From contig CAMLSD010000018.1 in the NCBI GenBank assembly GCA_946482595.1, positions 1 through 58,661 of the forward strand: a stretch of 58,661 nucleotides of DNA, read 5' to 3'. A program made the position numbers and the translations under genes. The stretch's first letter is position 1. Each line of letters starts with the position of its first letter. The notes beneath the pieces were generated by a model. It did not search any database. It was not told the origin of the DNA and worked only from the letters and a program-made list of their open reading frames with translations. Of this stretch, positions 41,424-50,412 are shown in pieces. This DNA comes from an uncultured Comamonadaceae bacterium. GTDB taxonomy: Bacteria; Pseudomonadota; Gammaproteobacteria; Burkholderiales; Burkholderiaceae.

Positions 41424-42317
41424 TCAGGCGACCTGGAACTCCGCCTCGCCCGGCAGCACGATGCCGGCTTCGAGTTCGCCGAGCTGCCGCACCTGCGCAT
41501 ACAGCGGCGTGAAGTCGGGCGCCGTGGCGTCGAACAGCTGCTGGAACGAATCGATCACGAAGTAGCCGGTCTGGTAGGTGTCGATCTTGTAGCGCGTGCG
41601 CATGATGCGCAGCAGATCGAAACCCACACGTCGGGGTTGCGGGTCGGTGACGCTGTAGCGCAACTCGCCGGCCGACGACAGGATGCCGGCCCCATAGGCC
41701 CGCAGTCCCTCGGGCGTGCGGATCAGGCCGAATTCGACCGTGTACCAGTACAAGCGGGCCAGCAACTCGCAGGCATTCAGGCGACTGGCTTTCAGGCCGC
41801 CGGCGCCATAGGCCTGCATGTAGTCGGCAAACACCGGGTTGAACAGCAGCGGCACATGGCCGAACAGGTCATGAAAGACGTCGGGTTCGACCACGTAGTC
41901 GAACTCTTCAGGCCGGCGGATCCACTCGGTCACCGGAAAGCGCCGCTCGGACAGCAGCTTGAAGAAGGCCTCTTCGGGAATGAGCCCGGGCACGGCAACG
42001 ACCTCCCAGCCGGTGGCCTTGTGCAGGCGTTCGCTCAGCGCGTCGAAGCGCGGGATCTGGTCGGGCGCACCCAGGTGGCTGACCGCCTCGATGAACTCGC
42101 GGCAGGCCAGCCCGGGCAGTTGCTCGGCCTGGCGGGCGTACAGCCGGCGATACAGGTCATGGTCGGCAGCCGTGTAGGCCGACCAGTGCTGCTCGCAGGT
42201 GTAGTCGGCCCGCGCGCGGGCATAGTCGCCGCGGGGAGGGCGGTCGCCCTCGCCATAGGTCACCGGGGCCACGCCCTGGTTGATGCCGCTGTGGTGGTCG
42301 ATGGTCTGGGCTTGCAT
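41424..42317 (-). CDS. phhA: Phenylalanine 4-monooxygenase
   Basis: A 297-residue non-haem iron, pterin-dependent hydroxylase, the bacterial length. The iron triad is visible in PDVFHDLFGHVPLLFNPVFA (two His) and in YWYTVEFGL (Glu). ATGWEVVAVPGLIPEEAFFK and FPVTEWIRRPEEFDYVVEPD are strongly conserved. Converts phenylalanine to tyrosine. It lies 11 bases behind hpd on the same strand, so both enzymes of the route to homogentisate via 4-hydroxyphenylpyruvate are co-expressed. No dehydratase gene (phhB) is adjacent. Confidence 0.97.
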   Translation of the reverse strand: MQAQTIDHHSGINQGVAPVTYGEGDRPPRGDYARARADYTCEQHWSAYTAADHDLYRRLYARQAEQLPGLACREFIEAVSHLGAPDQIPRFDALSERLHKATGWEVVAVPGLIPEEAFFKLLSERRFPVTEWIRRPEEFDYVVEPDVFHDLFGHVPLLFNPVFADYMQAYGAGGLKASRLNACELLARLYWYTVEFGLIRTPEGLRAYGAGILSSAGELRYSVTDPQPRRVGFDLLRIMRTRYKIDTYQTGYFVIDSFQQLFDATAPDFTPLYAQVRQLGELEAGIVLPGEAEFQVA

Positions 42318-42328
42318 GGCGTGGCTCC

Positions 42329-43441
42329 TCAGGCGCCCTGGCCGGCGGCTTCGGTCTTGAGCACGCCGCGGCGCATCTGGTCGAGTTCCATGGTCTCGAA
42401 CAGGGCCTTGAAATTGCCTTCGCCGAAACCCTGGTTGCCCTTGCGCTGGATGAACTCGAAGAAGATCGGGCCGAGCTGGTTCTCGCTGAAGATCTGCAGC
42501 AGCAGCTCGCCGGGCACCCCGTCGACCAGGATGTTGCGCGCGCGCAGCCCGGCGATGTCTTCACCGTGGTTCGGGATGCGCTTGGGCAGCAGTTCGTAGT
42601 AGGTCTCGCTGGTGTTGAGCAGCTTCACGCCCGACATCTGCAGCGCATCGACCGTGTCGTACAGGTTGGTCGAGCCCATCGCGATGTGCTGGATGCCCTC
42701 GCCGTGATAGCGGTCGAGGTATTCCTGGATCTGGCCGGCCTTGTCGTTGCCTTCCTCGTTGATCGGGATGCGGATCTTGCCGCAGGGGCTGGTCATGGCC
42801 TTGCTCTTCACGCCGGTGGCCTGGCCTTCGATGTCGAAGTAGCGCACCTCGCGGAAGTTGAACAGGCGCTCGTAGAAGCTGGCCCACTCGGCCATGCGGC
42901 CCCGGTGCACGTTGTGCGTGAGGTGGTCGATGTAGGTCAGCCCATGGCCGACCGGGTTCAGCTCGGCGCCGGGCAGCGGCTCGAAGTCGACGTCGAAAAA
43001 GCCGATGTTGCCGATGTCGCCGTCCTTGGCGCCGTTCTTGCCGCGCCAGCGGTCGACCAGGTAGATCAGCGAGTCACCGATGCCCTTGATGGCGGGGATG
43101 TTCAGCTCGCCGGGGCCGGCCTGGTTGGCATACCCCCAGGCACCCAGCGACACGGCGCGCTCGTAGGCCGCCTTGGCATCCTGCACGCGGAAGGCGATGG
43201 CACACACGCTCGGGCCATGCAGGCGCGCAAAGCGCTGGGCAAAGGAGTCGGGCTCGGCATTGATGATGAAGTTGATCTCGCCCTGGCGATACAGCGTCAC
43301 GGCCTTGTGGCGGTGGCGGGCGATCGGCTTGAACCCCATGCGCTCGAACAGGGCGCCCATGGCCTCGGGATCGGGCGCGGCATATTCAATGAACTCGAAG
43401 CCGTCGGTGCCCATCGGGTTGTCCCAGGGGGTGAATTGCAT
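42329..43441 (-). CDS. hpd: 4-hydroxyphenylpyruvate dioxygenase
   Basis: A 370-residue Fe(II) dioxygenase from ATG 43441; the frame is open 33 codons further but without domain content. It has two vicinal-oxygen-chelate halves. The iron ligands are His in YIDHLTHNV, His in GIQHIAMGSTNL, and Glu in GPIFFEFIQRKGN. The C-terminal helix GFGEGNFKALFETMELDQMR gates the active site in this family. Converts 4-hydroxyphenylpyruvate to homogentisate. First gene of the phhA operon and divergent from an Lrp-type regulator. Confidence 0.97.
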   Translation of the reverse strand: MQFTPWDNPMGTDGFEFIEYAAPDPEAMGALFERMGFKPIARHRHKAVTLYRQGEINFIINAEPDSFAQRFARLHGPSVCAIAFRVQDAKAAYERAVSLGAWGYANQAGPGELNIPAIKGIGDSLIYLVDRWRGKNGAKDGDIGNIGFFDVDFEPLPGAELNPVGHGLTYIDHLTHNVHRGRMAEWASFYERLFNFREVRYFDIEGQATGVKSKAMTSPCGKIRIPINEEGNDKAGQIQEYLDRYHGEGIQHIAMGSTNLYDTVDALQMSGVKLLNTSETYYELLPKRIPNHGEDIAGLRARNILVDGVPGELLLQIFSENQLGPIFFEFIQRKGNQGFGEGNFKALFETMELDQMRRGVLKTEAAGQGA

Positions 43442-43543
43442 CTTTGTCTCCGTGGCAAATGCGGGGTGGCGAGGTGGGGCGGCGGCGCCTGGCCGGGATG
43501 GCTTGCGCTTGATCAAGACTGTAGGCGGCCGGGCGCGCATTTT

Positions 43544-43593
43544 TCATGCAAATTCCGTTGCAGATCGACCCAAAGCTGCATGAATCATGCAAA
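43544..43593. promoter_or_regulatory. Repeated TCATGCA sites between hpd and the Lrp gene
   Basis: TCATGCAAA occurs at 43544-43552 and again at 43585-43593, 41 bp apart (about four helical turns). An inverted copy (GCTGCATGA) sits at 43575-43583. Lrp/AsnC proteins bind such phased, partly palindromic AT-rich sites in an otherwise GC-rich gap. Likely control both hpd-phhA and the regulator itself. Confidence 0.6.
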
Positions 43594-43602
43594 ACTATCG
43601 CA

Positions 43603-44085
43603 ATGGACACACCCATCAGTCTGGATGCGATTGATCGACGCATCCTTCGAGCGCTTCAGGCCAATGGCCGCATGACCTTTGACGAGCTGGCCGGCCAGGT
43701 CAGTCTGTCGGCATCGGCCACCCTGCGGCGGGTCCGCCGGCTGGAGGAGTCCGGCACCATCGCCGGCTACGTGGCCCTGGTGCCGCCCGAGAAGGTCGGC
43801 CTGGGCCTGACGGCCTACATCAATGTGCGGCTGGAAAAACACACCGAGACGCACAAGCGCAACCCGATGGATCTGTTCCGCGCTGCAGTACAGGCCTGGC
43901 CGGAAGTGATCGAGTGTGTGGCGCTGACCGGCGAGATGGACTACCTGCTGACCGTGGTGGTCGAAGACATGGGCCACTACTCGCGCTTCATCATGGACAC
44001 GCTGCTCAAGCATCCCAGTGTCGAGGACTGCAAGACGAGTTTCGTGCTCGATCGTGTCAAGCACGCCTCGGCCGTGCCGGTGTGA
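43603..44085 (+). CDS. Lrp/AsnC-family regulator, probable control of hpd-phhA
   Basis: A 160-residue protein from ATG 43603; an upstream ATG at 43546 would encode part of the operator. Residues 5-60 are the AsnC helix-turn-helix (LDAIDRRILRALQANGRMTF, then ELAGQVSLSASATLRRVRRL). Residues 70-150 are the RAM effector domain (VGLGLTAYINVRLEKHTETH, GEMDYLLTVVVEDMGHYSRF). It resembles PhhR-independent, phenylalanine/tyrosine-responsive Lrp proteins found next to hpd in Betaproteobacteria. Ligand likely an aromatic amino acid, inferred. Confidence 0.92.
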   Translation: MDTPISLDAIDRRILRALQANGRMTFDELAGQVSLSASATLRRVRRLEESGTIAGYVALVPPEKVGLGLTAYINVRLEKHTETHKRNPMDLFRAAVQAWPEVIECVALTGEMDYLLTVVVEDMGHYSRFIMDTLLKHPSVEDCKTSFVLDRVKHASAVPV

Positions 44086-44271
44086 GCGGCGGCGCGGGCC
44101 TGCGCCCTGCACTTTGTCTTGGTGGAATCACGGGGGCGCGACTGTCGCGCGTGTGACACCCGCAGCGGGCGGGGGGTCGAAGAATCGGAACGCCGCGCAC
44201 GGTCGTGCGCCGGCTCAGTTTCGGACACCCACAACAGCGCCGGCATGACCGGCCGCAACTGGAGACACACC

Positions 44272-45693
44272 ATGCACATTCCACGAAGCCGCCTGCTGCC
44301 GGCCCTGCTGGCGACCACCTTGCTGGCCGCCTGCGGCGGTGGCGACGACGGCCCCGAAGAAGTTCGCCCGCATGACAGCCGCACCTTCACCGTGAACGAG
44401 GCCGGCCTGGCCTTTGGCGCCTTGACCGGGGCCACGGTCGAGACCGATCGCTGGGTGGGTGTGCACAAGGGGGCGGGCTATCGCATCGAAGTGCCGAAGA
44501 ACTGGAACGGCATGCTCGTGATGTACGCCCACGGCTATGCCGGCACCGGCCCGGCGCTCAACGTGTCGAACCCGGCGATCCGCCGCTACCTGATCGAGCG
44601 CGGCTATGCCTGGGCGGCGTCGAGCTACACTAAAAACTACTACGACGTGCGGGCCGGTGTCGAAGACACCAATGCGCTGGCGCTGGCGTTCAACGAGATT
44701 GCCACGGCCAATGGCCGCAACCTGGCCAAGCCCTCGAAGGTCTACATCACCGGGCACTCGATGGGCGGCCACATCACCGGCGCGGCCATCGAGGAAGAAA
44801 CCTGGAAGACCGCCGTCAACCGCATCCGCTACAACGGCGCGGTGCCGATGTGCGGCGTGATGGGCGACACCGAGCTGTTCGACTACTTCGCGGCCTATCA
44901 GCTTGCTGCACAACAGCTCGCCGGCAAGCCGGCCACCGCCTTCCCGACCACCGACTGGGCCACGATCGGCACCTCGGTGCGCGACGCGATGTTCACCACC
45001 TTCTCGACCGTGCCGACCGAAGCCGGCATGAAGCTCAAGGGGGTGGTGATGAACCTCACCGGCGGCGCACGCCCGATCTTCGACCAGGGGTATGCCAACA
45101 CCGGCCTGCAAGGCGTGGTGTGGGGCACCTTTGGCGGTGACGGCACGATCAACGGCGTGCTCACCCGCAACCCGATCGACACACGTGGCATCACCTACCA
45201 GTTCGATGCCGACCCGGCGGTCAGCGCCGAAGAAAAGGCCTTCAACGACGCGATCGTGAAGTCGGTGCCGGCCAGCGACGCCAACCGCAAGCGCTCTGAT
45301 GGCCTGCGCTGGGTGCCCAAGGTCAACGGCGAATTCAAGATCCCGGTCGTGTCCATCCACACCCTGGGCGACATGTACGTGCCGTTCTCGATGCAGCAGA
45401 TCTACCGCCAGCGCGTGGCCGCCAAGGGCAATGCCCAGTGGCTGGTGCAGCGTGCAGTGCGTGCCCCCAGCCACTGCGACTTCACGGTGGCCGAGCAGGA
45501 GGCGGCCTTCGAGGCGATGCTGCTGTGGGAGCAGCAGGGCATCAAGCCGGCCGGCGATGACGTGGCCACGCCGGCCACCGTGGCCAGCCCGGCCTACGGC
45601 TGCCAGTTCACCGTCAACACCGGCGGGCCGGACGACAACCCGACCACGGTGGCCGTGCGTGGCCTGATGCCGGCCTGCCCGGCGGCGAACTAG
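44272..45693 (+). CDS. Secreted lipoprotein alpha/beta hydrolase
   Basis: A 473-residue protein. The signal MHIPRSRLLPALLATTLLAA ends in lipobox LAAC with Cys21, followed by GGGDDG. The hydrolase core has VPKNWNGMLVMYAHGYAGTG and the nucleophile elbow ITGHSMGGHITG with Ser163. Acid candidate in IHTLGDMYVPFSMQ and His in APSHCDFT complete the triad. Similar to DUF6351- or tannase/feruloyl-esterase-like secreted esterases in size, but I cannot name the substrate. Likely outer-membrane anchored. The cause of the near 190-bp upstream gap is promoter space. Confidence 0.88.
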   Translation: MHIPRSRLLPALLATTLLAACGGGDDGPEEVRPHDSRTFTVNEAGLAFGALTGATVETDRWVGVHKGAGYRIEVPKNWNGMLVMYAHGYAGTGPALNVSNPAIRRYLIERGYAWAASSYTKNYYDVRAGVEDTNALALAFNEIATANGRNLAKPSKVYITGHSMGGHITGAAIEEETWKTAVNRIRYNGAVPMCGVMGDTELFDYFAAYQLAAQQLAGKPATAFPTTDWATIGTSVRDAMFTTFSTVPTEAGMKLKGVVMNLTGGARPIFDQGYANTGLQGVVWGTFGGDGTINGVLTRNPIDTRGITYQFDADPAVSAEEKAFNDAIVKSVPASDANRKRSDGLRWVPKVNGEFKIPVVSIHTLGDMYVPFSMQQIYRQRVAAKGNAQWLVQRAVRAPSHCDFTVAEQEAAFEAMLLWEQQGIKPAGDDVATPATVASPAYGCQFTVNTGGPDDNPTTVAVRGLMPACPAAN

Positions 45694-45721
45694 CCCGCGC
45701 AGGCCGTCAGGGCAGGGGCCC

Positions 45722-46540
45722 TCAGGCCGCGGCCGGCATCACGCGGTGGATCTGCGTGAGCGCCGGCACCGGCCAGCCGGCCTCCTGGCAGACCCGCACG
45801 ATGGCCTCGTTGGTGTCGAAGTAGACCTGCCAGTAGTGGTCGGTGTGGGTATAGGGCCGCACCGCGATCACCGGGCCTTCGAGGCGGATGTCCAGCAGGT
45901 TGACCTCGGGCGCCGGGCTGGTCGCCACGTTGGGGATCTGCGCGATGGCCGCCTTGAAGCGCACGATGGCGTCCAGCGGATCCACGCCCTGGGCGAGCTG
46001 GGCCGTGCGCTCGACGCGCCGGGCCGGCAGGGCCGAGTAGTTCTGGATCGAGTCGGCGAAGATCTTGTTGTTGCCCACCAGCGTGAGCACGTTGTCAGGG
46101 GTGAGGATCGAGGTGGCGAACAGCCCGAGTTCGCGCACGGTGCCGGTGACGCCACCGGCGCTGATGAAGTCACCCACCTTGAATGGCCGCAGGATCAGCA
46201 GGAAGGCGCCGGCCGCGAAGCTGGACAGCAGCCCGCTCCAGGCCGCGCCGATGGCCACACCGGCGCCGGCCAGCAGGGCTGCAAACGACGTGGTCTCCAT
46301 GCCGAAGTAGCCGAGGATGCCCAGGGCCAGTGCGATGTTCAGCGCCACGGCCATGATCGAGCCGACGTACTTGGTCAGCGTGGGGTCGACCGCATTGCGG
46401 TTCATCGCGGCCTGCATCACCGCGATGACGCGGCCGATCAGCCATCGGCCGATCACCCAGAACGCCAGTGCGGCAAGCACCTTCAGCGCCACCGAGGCCA
46501 CCGTGGTGGTGAGGAACAACTGGATGTCTTCGAGTTTCAT
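45722..46540 (-). CDS. Small-conductance mechanosensitive channel (MscS family)
   Basis: A 272-residue protein, the MscS length. Three helices occupy residues 8-100, with the pore helix as GAGVAIGAAWSGLLSSFAAG, a Gly/Ala-rich zipper. The beta domain begins LRPFKVGDFISAGGVTGTVR, the family hallmark, followed by TPDNVLTLVGNNKIFADSIQ. The C-terminal alpha/beta cage follows. Releases solutes on hypo-osmotic shock. Its stop is 28 bp from the convergent lipoprotein gene. Confidence 0.94.
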   Translation of the reverse strand: MKLEDIQLFLTTTVASVALKVLAALAFWVIGRWLIGRVIAVMQAAMNRNAVDPTLTKYVGSIMAVALNIALALGILGYFGMETTSFAALLAGAGVAIGAAWSGLLSSFAAGAFLLILRPFKVGDFISAGGVTGTVRELGLFATSILTPDNVLTLVGNNKIFADSIQNYSALPARRVERTAQLAQGVDPLDAIVRFKAAIAQIPNVATSPAPEVNLLDIRLEGPVIAVRPYTHTDHYWQVYFDTNEAIVRVCQEAGWPVPALTQIHRVMPAAA

Positions 46541-46665
46541 GAGCAGGCTCCCGTGCGCCCACCCCCTGCGGACGCGCAGGCGCCGGCGGGCGGCACCAAT
46601 GTGACAGGAAACCGTGCATTTGTGGTGACGCTCGTCACCACGGCCCTGGCCCCGCGGCCGGTGCC

Positions 46666-47490
46666 TCAGGCGTCGAGTTCGCTCACGAGGTTGTAGGCGG
46701 CCGATTCCGAGACGTTCAGCAGCGCCGCAATGTCGGTGATGTCGTCGGGAATGGCCGGGTCGTCCCAGTCGTCGCGGGAATGGCGGGCGAGCCGGATCGC
46801 CAGCATCACGTTGCGCACCTGGGGCTGTGAGGCATGCCGGTCGTCGGTCATGCGCATCAGCACCTCGGGCAGATGCCAGGCCCGCATCAGCGACTGCTCC
46901 AGGTCCATCAGCTCGATGTTCAGCACCTGGCGCTGGGCCACTGACGAGCGCAGCTGCGGGTCCTGCTGCTGGCGCTGGCGGATCTCCAGGGCCAGCGTGG
47001 GGGCGTGGCACCACAGCAGCATCTCGGCAAAGTCGTGCAGCAAGGCGGCCTGCTGCAGCACCTCGGCATCGGGGTCGGCGCGGTGCACCGCAAAACCCAG
47101 CGCGAAGTTGGCGGCCCGGTGGGCACGCCGCAGCACGCGGTCCAGGCCGTCGATGGCTTGCGGATGGTCACGCAGCACCTCGTCGACGGTGACCAGCCGT
47201 GAAAACTCCCGGAAAAACGGCGAGATGCCCAGATACACCAGCGCGGCCGTCACCGTCTCGGCATCGGCCGGCAGACGGCCGGTGGAGCGGATCGCGGCCA
47301 CATGGTTGAGCAGGCGCAGCGCCATCAGCGGGTCGCCGCCGATCACCCCGGCGATCGAATGTGCATCGACCGCATCCTCGTTGGCCGCCATGGCTGCCAC
47401 CGCCGTGGCGGTGGAGCCCAGCACGGGGATCGGTGCCTCGCGGAACCAGGCGGTCCACGCGGCGAGGTCGGGCAGCGGGTTGGTAAGCAT
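46666..47490 (-). CDS. HDOD-domain protein
   Basis: A 274-residue cytoplasmic protein. The HDOD region spans about residues 17-225 (IPVLGSTATAVAAMAANEDA, IAGVIGGDPLMALRLLNHVA, ALVYLGISPFFREFSRLVTV, then VLQQAALLHDFAEMLLWCHA). It keeps LLHDFAEML, but the full HD metal set is not evident, as is usual for HDOD. Such proteins act in signalling around cyclic-di-GMP and chemotaxis. The C-terminal residues 230-274 form a short helical tail (DITDIAALLNVSESAAYNLV). Partner unknown. Confidence 0.9.
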   Translation of the reverse strand: MLTNPLPDLAAWTAWFREAPIPVLGSTATAVAAMAANEDAVDAHSIAGVIGGDPLMALRLLNHVAAIRSTGRLPADAETVTAALVYLGISPFFREFSRLVTVDEVLRDHPQAIDGLDRVLRRAHRAANFALGFAVHRADPDAEVLQQAALLHDFAEMLLWCHAPTLALEIRQRQQQDPQLRSSVAQRQVLNIELMDLEQSLMRAWHLPEVLMRMTDDRHASQPQVRNVMLAIRLARHSRDDWDDPAIPDDITDIAALLNVSESAAYNLVSELDA

Positions 47491-47570
47491 CCTGATCAGG
47501 TTGTCGGCGTTTATGTCGGATGCCGTACTAGGGAAACCACCAGGGTGCCCGCCCGACCGTTCATTTCATG

Positions 47571-48599
47571 TCACTTGCCGCCGAGCTTCGCCTTCACGTC
47601 CAGACCGACCTTGCGGTTCACGAACCGGGTGGTCACCACCTTGGACAGGTCGACTTCACCGACCTTGTACAGGCCCGCGCGCACCATCTGGGTATAGAAG
47701 TCGCGCACGCGGGCCTCGTTCATCGCGCCGACCCCCTGCGTGAGCGCCTCGCCCGAATCGACGATGCCCTGCTGCTTGATCAATGCCACCGACGCCTCGA
47801 GTTCCTCTTCGGTCATCTCGGGGTTGTCGCGGCGCATGGCTTCGTTGGCCGCCTTGCGGTCGCCATACAGATAGTTGACCCAGCCGAGGATCGACGCGTC
47901 GACAAACCGCTGCACCAGATCGGGTTGCTTGCGGACCGTCTCGGTACGCGCCTCGATGACCGTCGAGTAGGTCGAGAAACCGTGGTCGGCCAGCAGGTGC
48001 ACCACCGGCTTGAAGCCGCCCTGCTTCTCGACATAGATCGGCTCGGCCACCGAATAGCCCTGCTGGACCGCCTTCTTGTTGGCCAGGAAGGGGCCGAGGT
48101 TGTAGTTGTAGGGCTTGAGCACCTCGTCCTTGAAGCCGTGCGTGGCCTTGAGCCACTGCCACCAGGTGAACTGGCCGTCCTTGGCGATCAGGGCCAGCGG
48201 AGCCGACTTGAGGGCTTCGAACTTCTCGTAGCCCTGTCCGGGATGGGCGATCAGCGCCTGCGGGTCCTTCTGGAACATCGCGGCGACGACCACCGTGGGC
48301 ACACCGTTGCGCACGTTGTCGAACGAGTGCAGCAGGTTGCCGGTCATCAGGAAGTCGATCTTGCCGGCCGGCAGCAGGGGCCGGTTGTTCACCTGAGGCC
48401 CGCCTTGCTGGATGGTGACGTCCAGCCCGTACTTGCGATAGGTGCCGTCGGCCAGCGCCTGGTAGAAGCCGCCATGGGCGGCCTGGGCCTTCCAGTTGGT
48501 GGCAAAGGTGATCTTGTCCTGGCTGTGGGCCGGGCTGGTGCCCAGCAGCAACAGGGCCAGTGGGCCCGCGAACAGAAAGGCAGGTGCGCGTCGCTTCAT
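47571..48599 (-). CDS. ABC transporter substrate-binding protein, NMT1/THI5 class
   Basis: A 342-residue secreted receptor. The signal AFLFAGPLALLLLGTSPAHS precedes QDKITFATNWKAQAAHGGFY. Further family blocks are DGTYRKYGLDVTIQQGGPQV and KIDFLMTGNLLHSFDNVRNG. It matches the pyrimidine/thiamine-precursor and nitrate-type class; the TNWKAQAAHGGFYQA start is frequent in predicted HMP or riboflavin receptors. Third gene of a complete importer with the permease and ATPase genes upstream. Ligand not deducible. Confidence 0.9.
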   Translation of the reverse strand: MKRRAPAFLFAGPLALLLLGTSPAHSQDKITFATNWKAQAAHGGFYQALADGTYRKYGLDVTIQQGGPQVNNRPLLPAGKIDFLMTGNLLHSFDNVRNGVPTVVVAAMFQKDPQALIAHPGQGYEKFEALKSAPLALIAKDGQFTWWQWLKATHGFKDEVLKPYNYNLGPFLANKKAVQQGYSVAEPIYVEKQGGFKPVVHLLADHGFSTYSTVIEARTETVRKQPDLVQRFVDASILGWVNYLYGDRKAANEAMRRDNPEMTEEELEASVALIKQQGIVDSGEALTQGVGAMNEARVRDFYTQMVRAGLYKVGEVDLSKVVTTRFVNRKVGLDVKAKLGGK

Positions 48600-48671
48600 G
48601 CGAGGGTCTCCGTGAATGGGCGGTCGAATGGGAACCGTCGAACTTTAAGGCAGCACGGCCGGCCCCGGGGC

Positions 48672-49475
48672 TCAGCGCGCGTCGTCGCGTGTGCTGGCAT
48701 GCCAGCGCGACAGCAGGCGGCGCGACAGCAGGTTGAACATCACGAAGATCATCACGCCCGTCAGCGACACCAGCAGCAGCGCCGCATACATCTTCGGGAT
48801 CTCGGTGCGAAAGCTCGCCTCGAGGATGCGCGAGGCCAGCCCCGTTTCACGCCCCGCCGCCCCCGCGGTGAACTCGGCCACGACCGCACCGATCAGGCTC
48901 AGGCCACCCGAGATCTTCAGCCCGGCCAGGAAGTAGGGCAGCGCAGACGGGATCAGCAGCCAGCGCAGCCGCTGCCAGCGGCTGGCACCGTACAGCGCGA
49001 ACAGGTCGCGCAAGTGCGGATCGGCCGAACGCAGTCCGATCACCGTGTTCGACAGGATCGGAAAGAAGGCGACGATCCAGGCACACAGCAGCAGCGCCGC
49101 CGTGGTGCTGTCCACGTAGATCAGGATCAGCGGGGCGATGGCCACGATGGGGGTGACCTGCAGCACGATGGCCAGCGGAAACAGCGCCGCCTCCACCCAG
49201 CGCGACATCGCGAACAAGCTCGCCAGCAACGCCCCGCCGGCCGCGGCCAGGAACAGCGCCCCGAAGGTGATGCGGATCGTGAACCACCATGACACCATCA
49301 GCGAGCCCAGGTTCTGCCACAGCGTGTGCAGCACCAGGCTCGGAGCGGGCAGGATGTAGTGCGGTATCTCCGCCAGTCGCACCGCAAGCTCCCAGCCCAC
49401 GGCCATCATGACCAGCACTCCGGCGGGCACAAGCGCCTGGCGCGGCATGCGGCGGGCATCGGACTCAGGGCGCAT
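48672..49475 (-). CDS. ABC transporter permease, SsuC/ThiX class
   Basis: A 267-residue inner-membrane permease with six helices from ATG 49475. The segment EIPHYILPAPSLVLHTLWQN is the family LPxPxxV element, and DLFALYGASRWQRLRWLLIP is the ATPase-contact loop. Its start overlaps the ATPase 3' end by 11 bp. Works with the receptor at 47571 and the ATPase at 49465. Confidence 0.92.
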   Translation of the reverse strand: MRPESDARRMPRQALVPAGVLVMMAVGWELAVRLAEIPHYILPAPSLVLHTLWQNLGSLMVSWWFTIRITFGALFLAAAGGALLASLFAMSRWVEAALFPLAIVLQVTPIVAIAPLILIYVDSTTAALLLCAWIVAFFPILSNTVIGLRSADPHLRDLFALYGASRWQRLRWLLIPSALPYFLAGLKISGGLSLIGAVVAEFTAGAAGRETGLASRILEASFRTEIPKMYAALLLVSLTGVMIFVMFNLLSRRLLSRWHASTRDDAR

Positions 49476-50217
49476 GGGCTGACTCCAGTGCCCGCGAAGC
49501 CATTGCGCACCACTGTGCATACCGCGTCGACGTTCGGAATTCGCTGGTGCGGGGATAGGGCTCGTCCACGATGATCTCGGCGGTGATGCGCCCCGGGCGC
49601 GCGCTCATCACGACCACACGTTGACTCAGGAACACCGATTCGAACACGCTGTGCGTCACGAACAGGGCCGTGAAACGACGCGCCTGCCACCATGCCAGCA
49701 GGTCGTCGTTCAGGCGAAAGCGCGTGATCTCGTCGAGGGCGGCGAAGGGTTCGTCCATCAGCAGCAGGTCCGGATCGGTCACCAGGGCGCGGGCCAGCGA
49801 GGCGCGCATCTTCATGCCGCCCGACAGCTCGGCGGGGTAGGCGCCGGCAAAACCGTCCAGGCCGACCGAGGCCAGCGTGCGTTCGATCAGCGCCGCGCAG
49901 GATGCGCGCGACTGCCCGCGGATGCGCAGCGGCAGCCAGATGTTGTCGGCCACGCTGGCCCAGGGCATCAGCGTGGGCTCCTGGAACACAAAGGCCGTGC
50001 GCGCGGCCGCCCCCTGGGCCTGCGGCACCTGCAGGCGGCCTGCGCTGGGCTGGTCCAGGCCGGCCACGAGGCGCAACACCGTGCTCTTGCCGCAACCCGA
50101 CGGGCCGAGCAGGCTGACGAACTCGCCCTGGGCCACCCGCAGGCTCAGATCGTGCAGCGCCTGCGTGCCGTTGGCAAAGCGCTTGTGCACATGGTCAAGG
50201 GTGATCAGGTCGGACAT
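49465..50217 (-). CDS. ABC transporter ATPase, SsuB/ThiZ class
   Basis: A 250-residue ATPase starting MSDLITLDHVHKRFANGTQA. Walker A is GPSGCGKS, the Q-loop VFQEPTLMPW, the signature LSGGMKMRASLARAL, Walker B LLLMDEPFAALDE, and the H-loop VTHSVFESVFLSQ. First gene of the three-gene importer operon. Divergent from the Yip1-domain gene. Confidence 0.93.
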   Translation of the reverse strand: MSDLITLDHVHKRFANGTQALHDLSLRVAQGEFVSLLGPSGCGKSTVLRLVAGLDQPSAGRLQVPQAQGAAARTAFVFQEPTLMPWASVADNIWLPLRIRGQSRASCAALIERTLASVGLDGFAGAYPAELSGGMKMRASLARALVTDPDLLLMDEPFAALDEITRFRLNDDLLAWWQARRFTALFVTHSVFESVFLSQRVVVMSARPGRITAEIIVDEPYPRTSEFRTSTRYAQWCAMASRALESAHAP

Positions 50218-50288
50218 CGGGTGCGATTGTGGCGGTTTCACGCGGTGTCGATCGGATACCCGGGTGTAACCGCAGTGGCGCGGCAGGC

Positions 50289-50306
50289 GTCCCCTGAAGC
50301 GGGGAC
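50289..50306. repeat. Hairpin in the divergent ATPase/Yip1 intergenic region
   Basis: GTCCCC (50289-50294) and GGGGAC (50301-50306) pair perfectly around TGAAGC. Since both flanking genes are transcribed away from it, it is not a terminator for either; it could be a regulator site or leader structure. Confidence 0.3.
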
Positions 50307-50412
50307 AGCAGCGCGACAGCGCTTCGTTAGGATGCTGCGCTTGCCCGCGCCGACCTGAACCTCGTGTCTTGGACCGCTGCGCGATCGCGTCTTCCCGCAT
50401 GGAGTCCGCACG

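Noticed and set aside
50289..50306. Intrinsic terminator
   Set aside because: It lies between divergent genes with no transcript ending there, and has no T-run.
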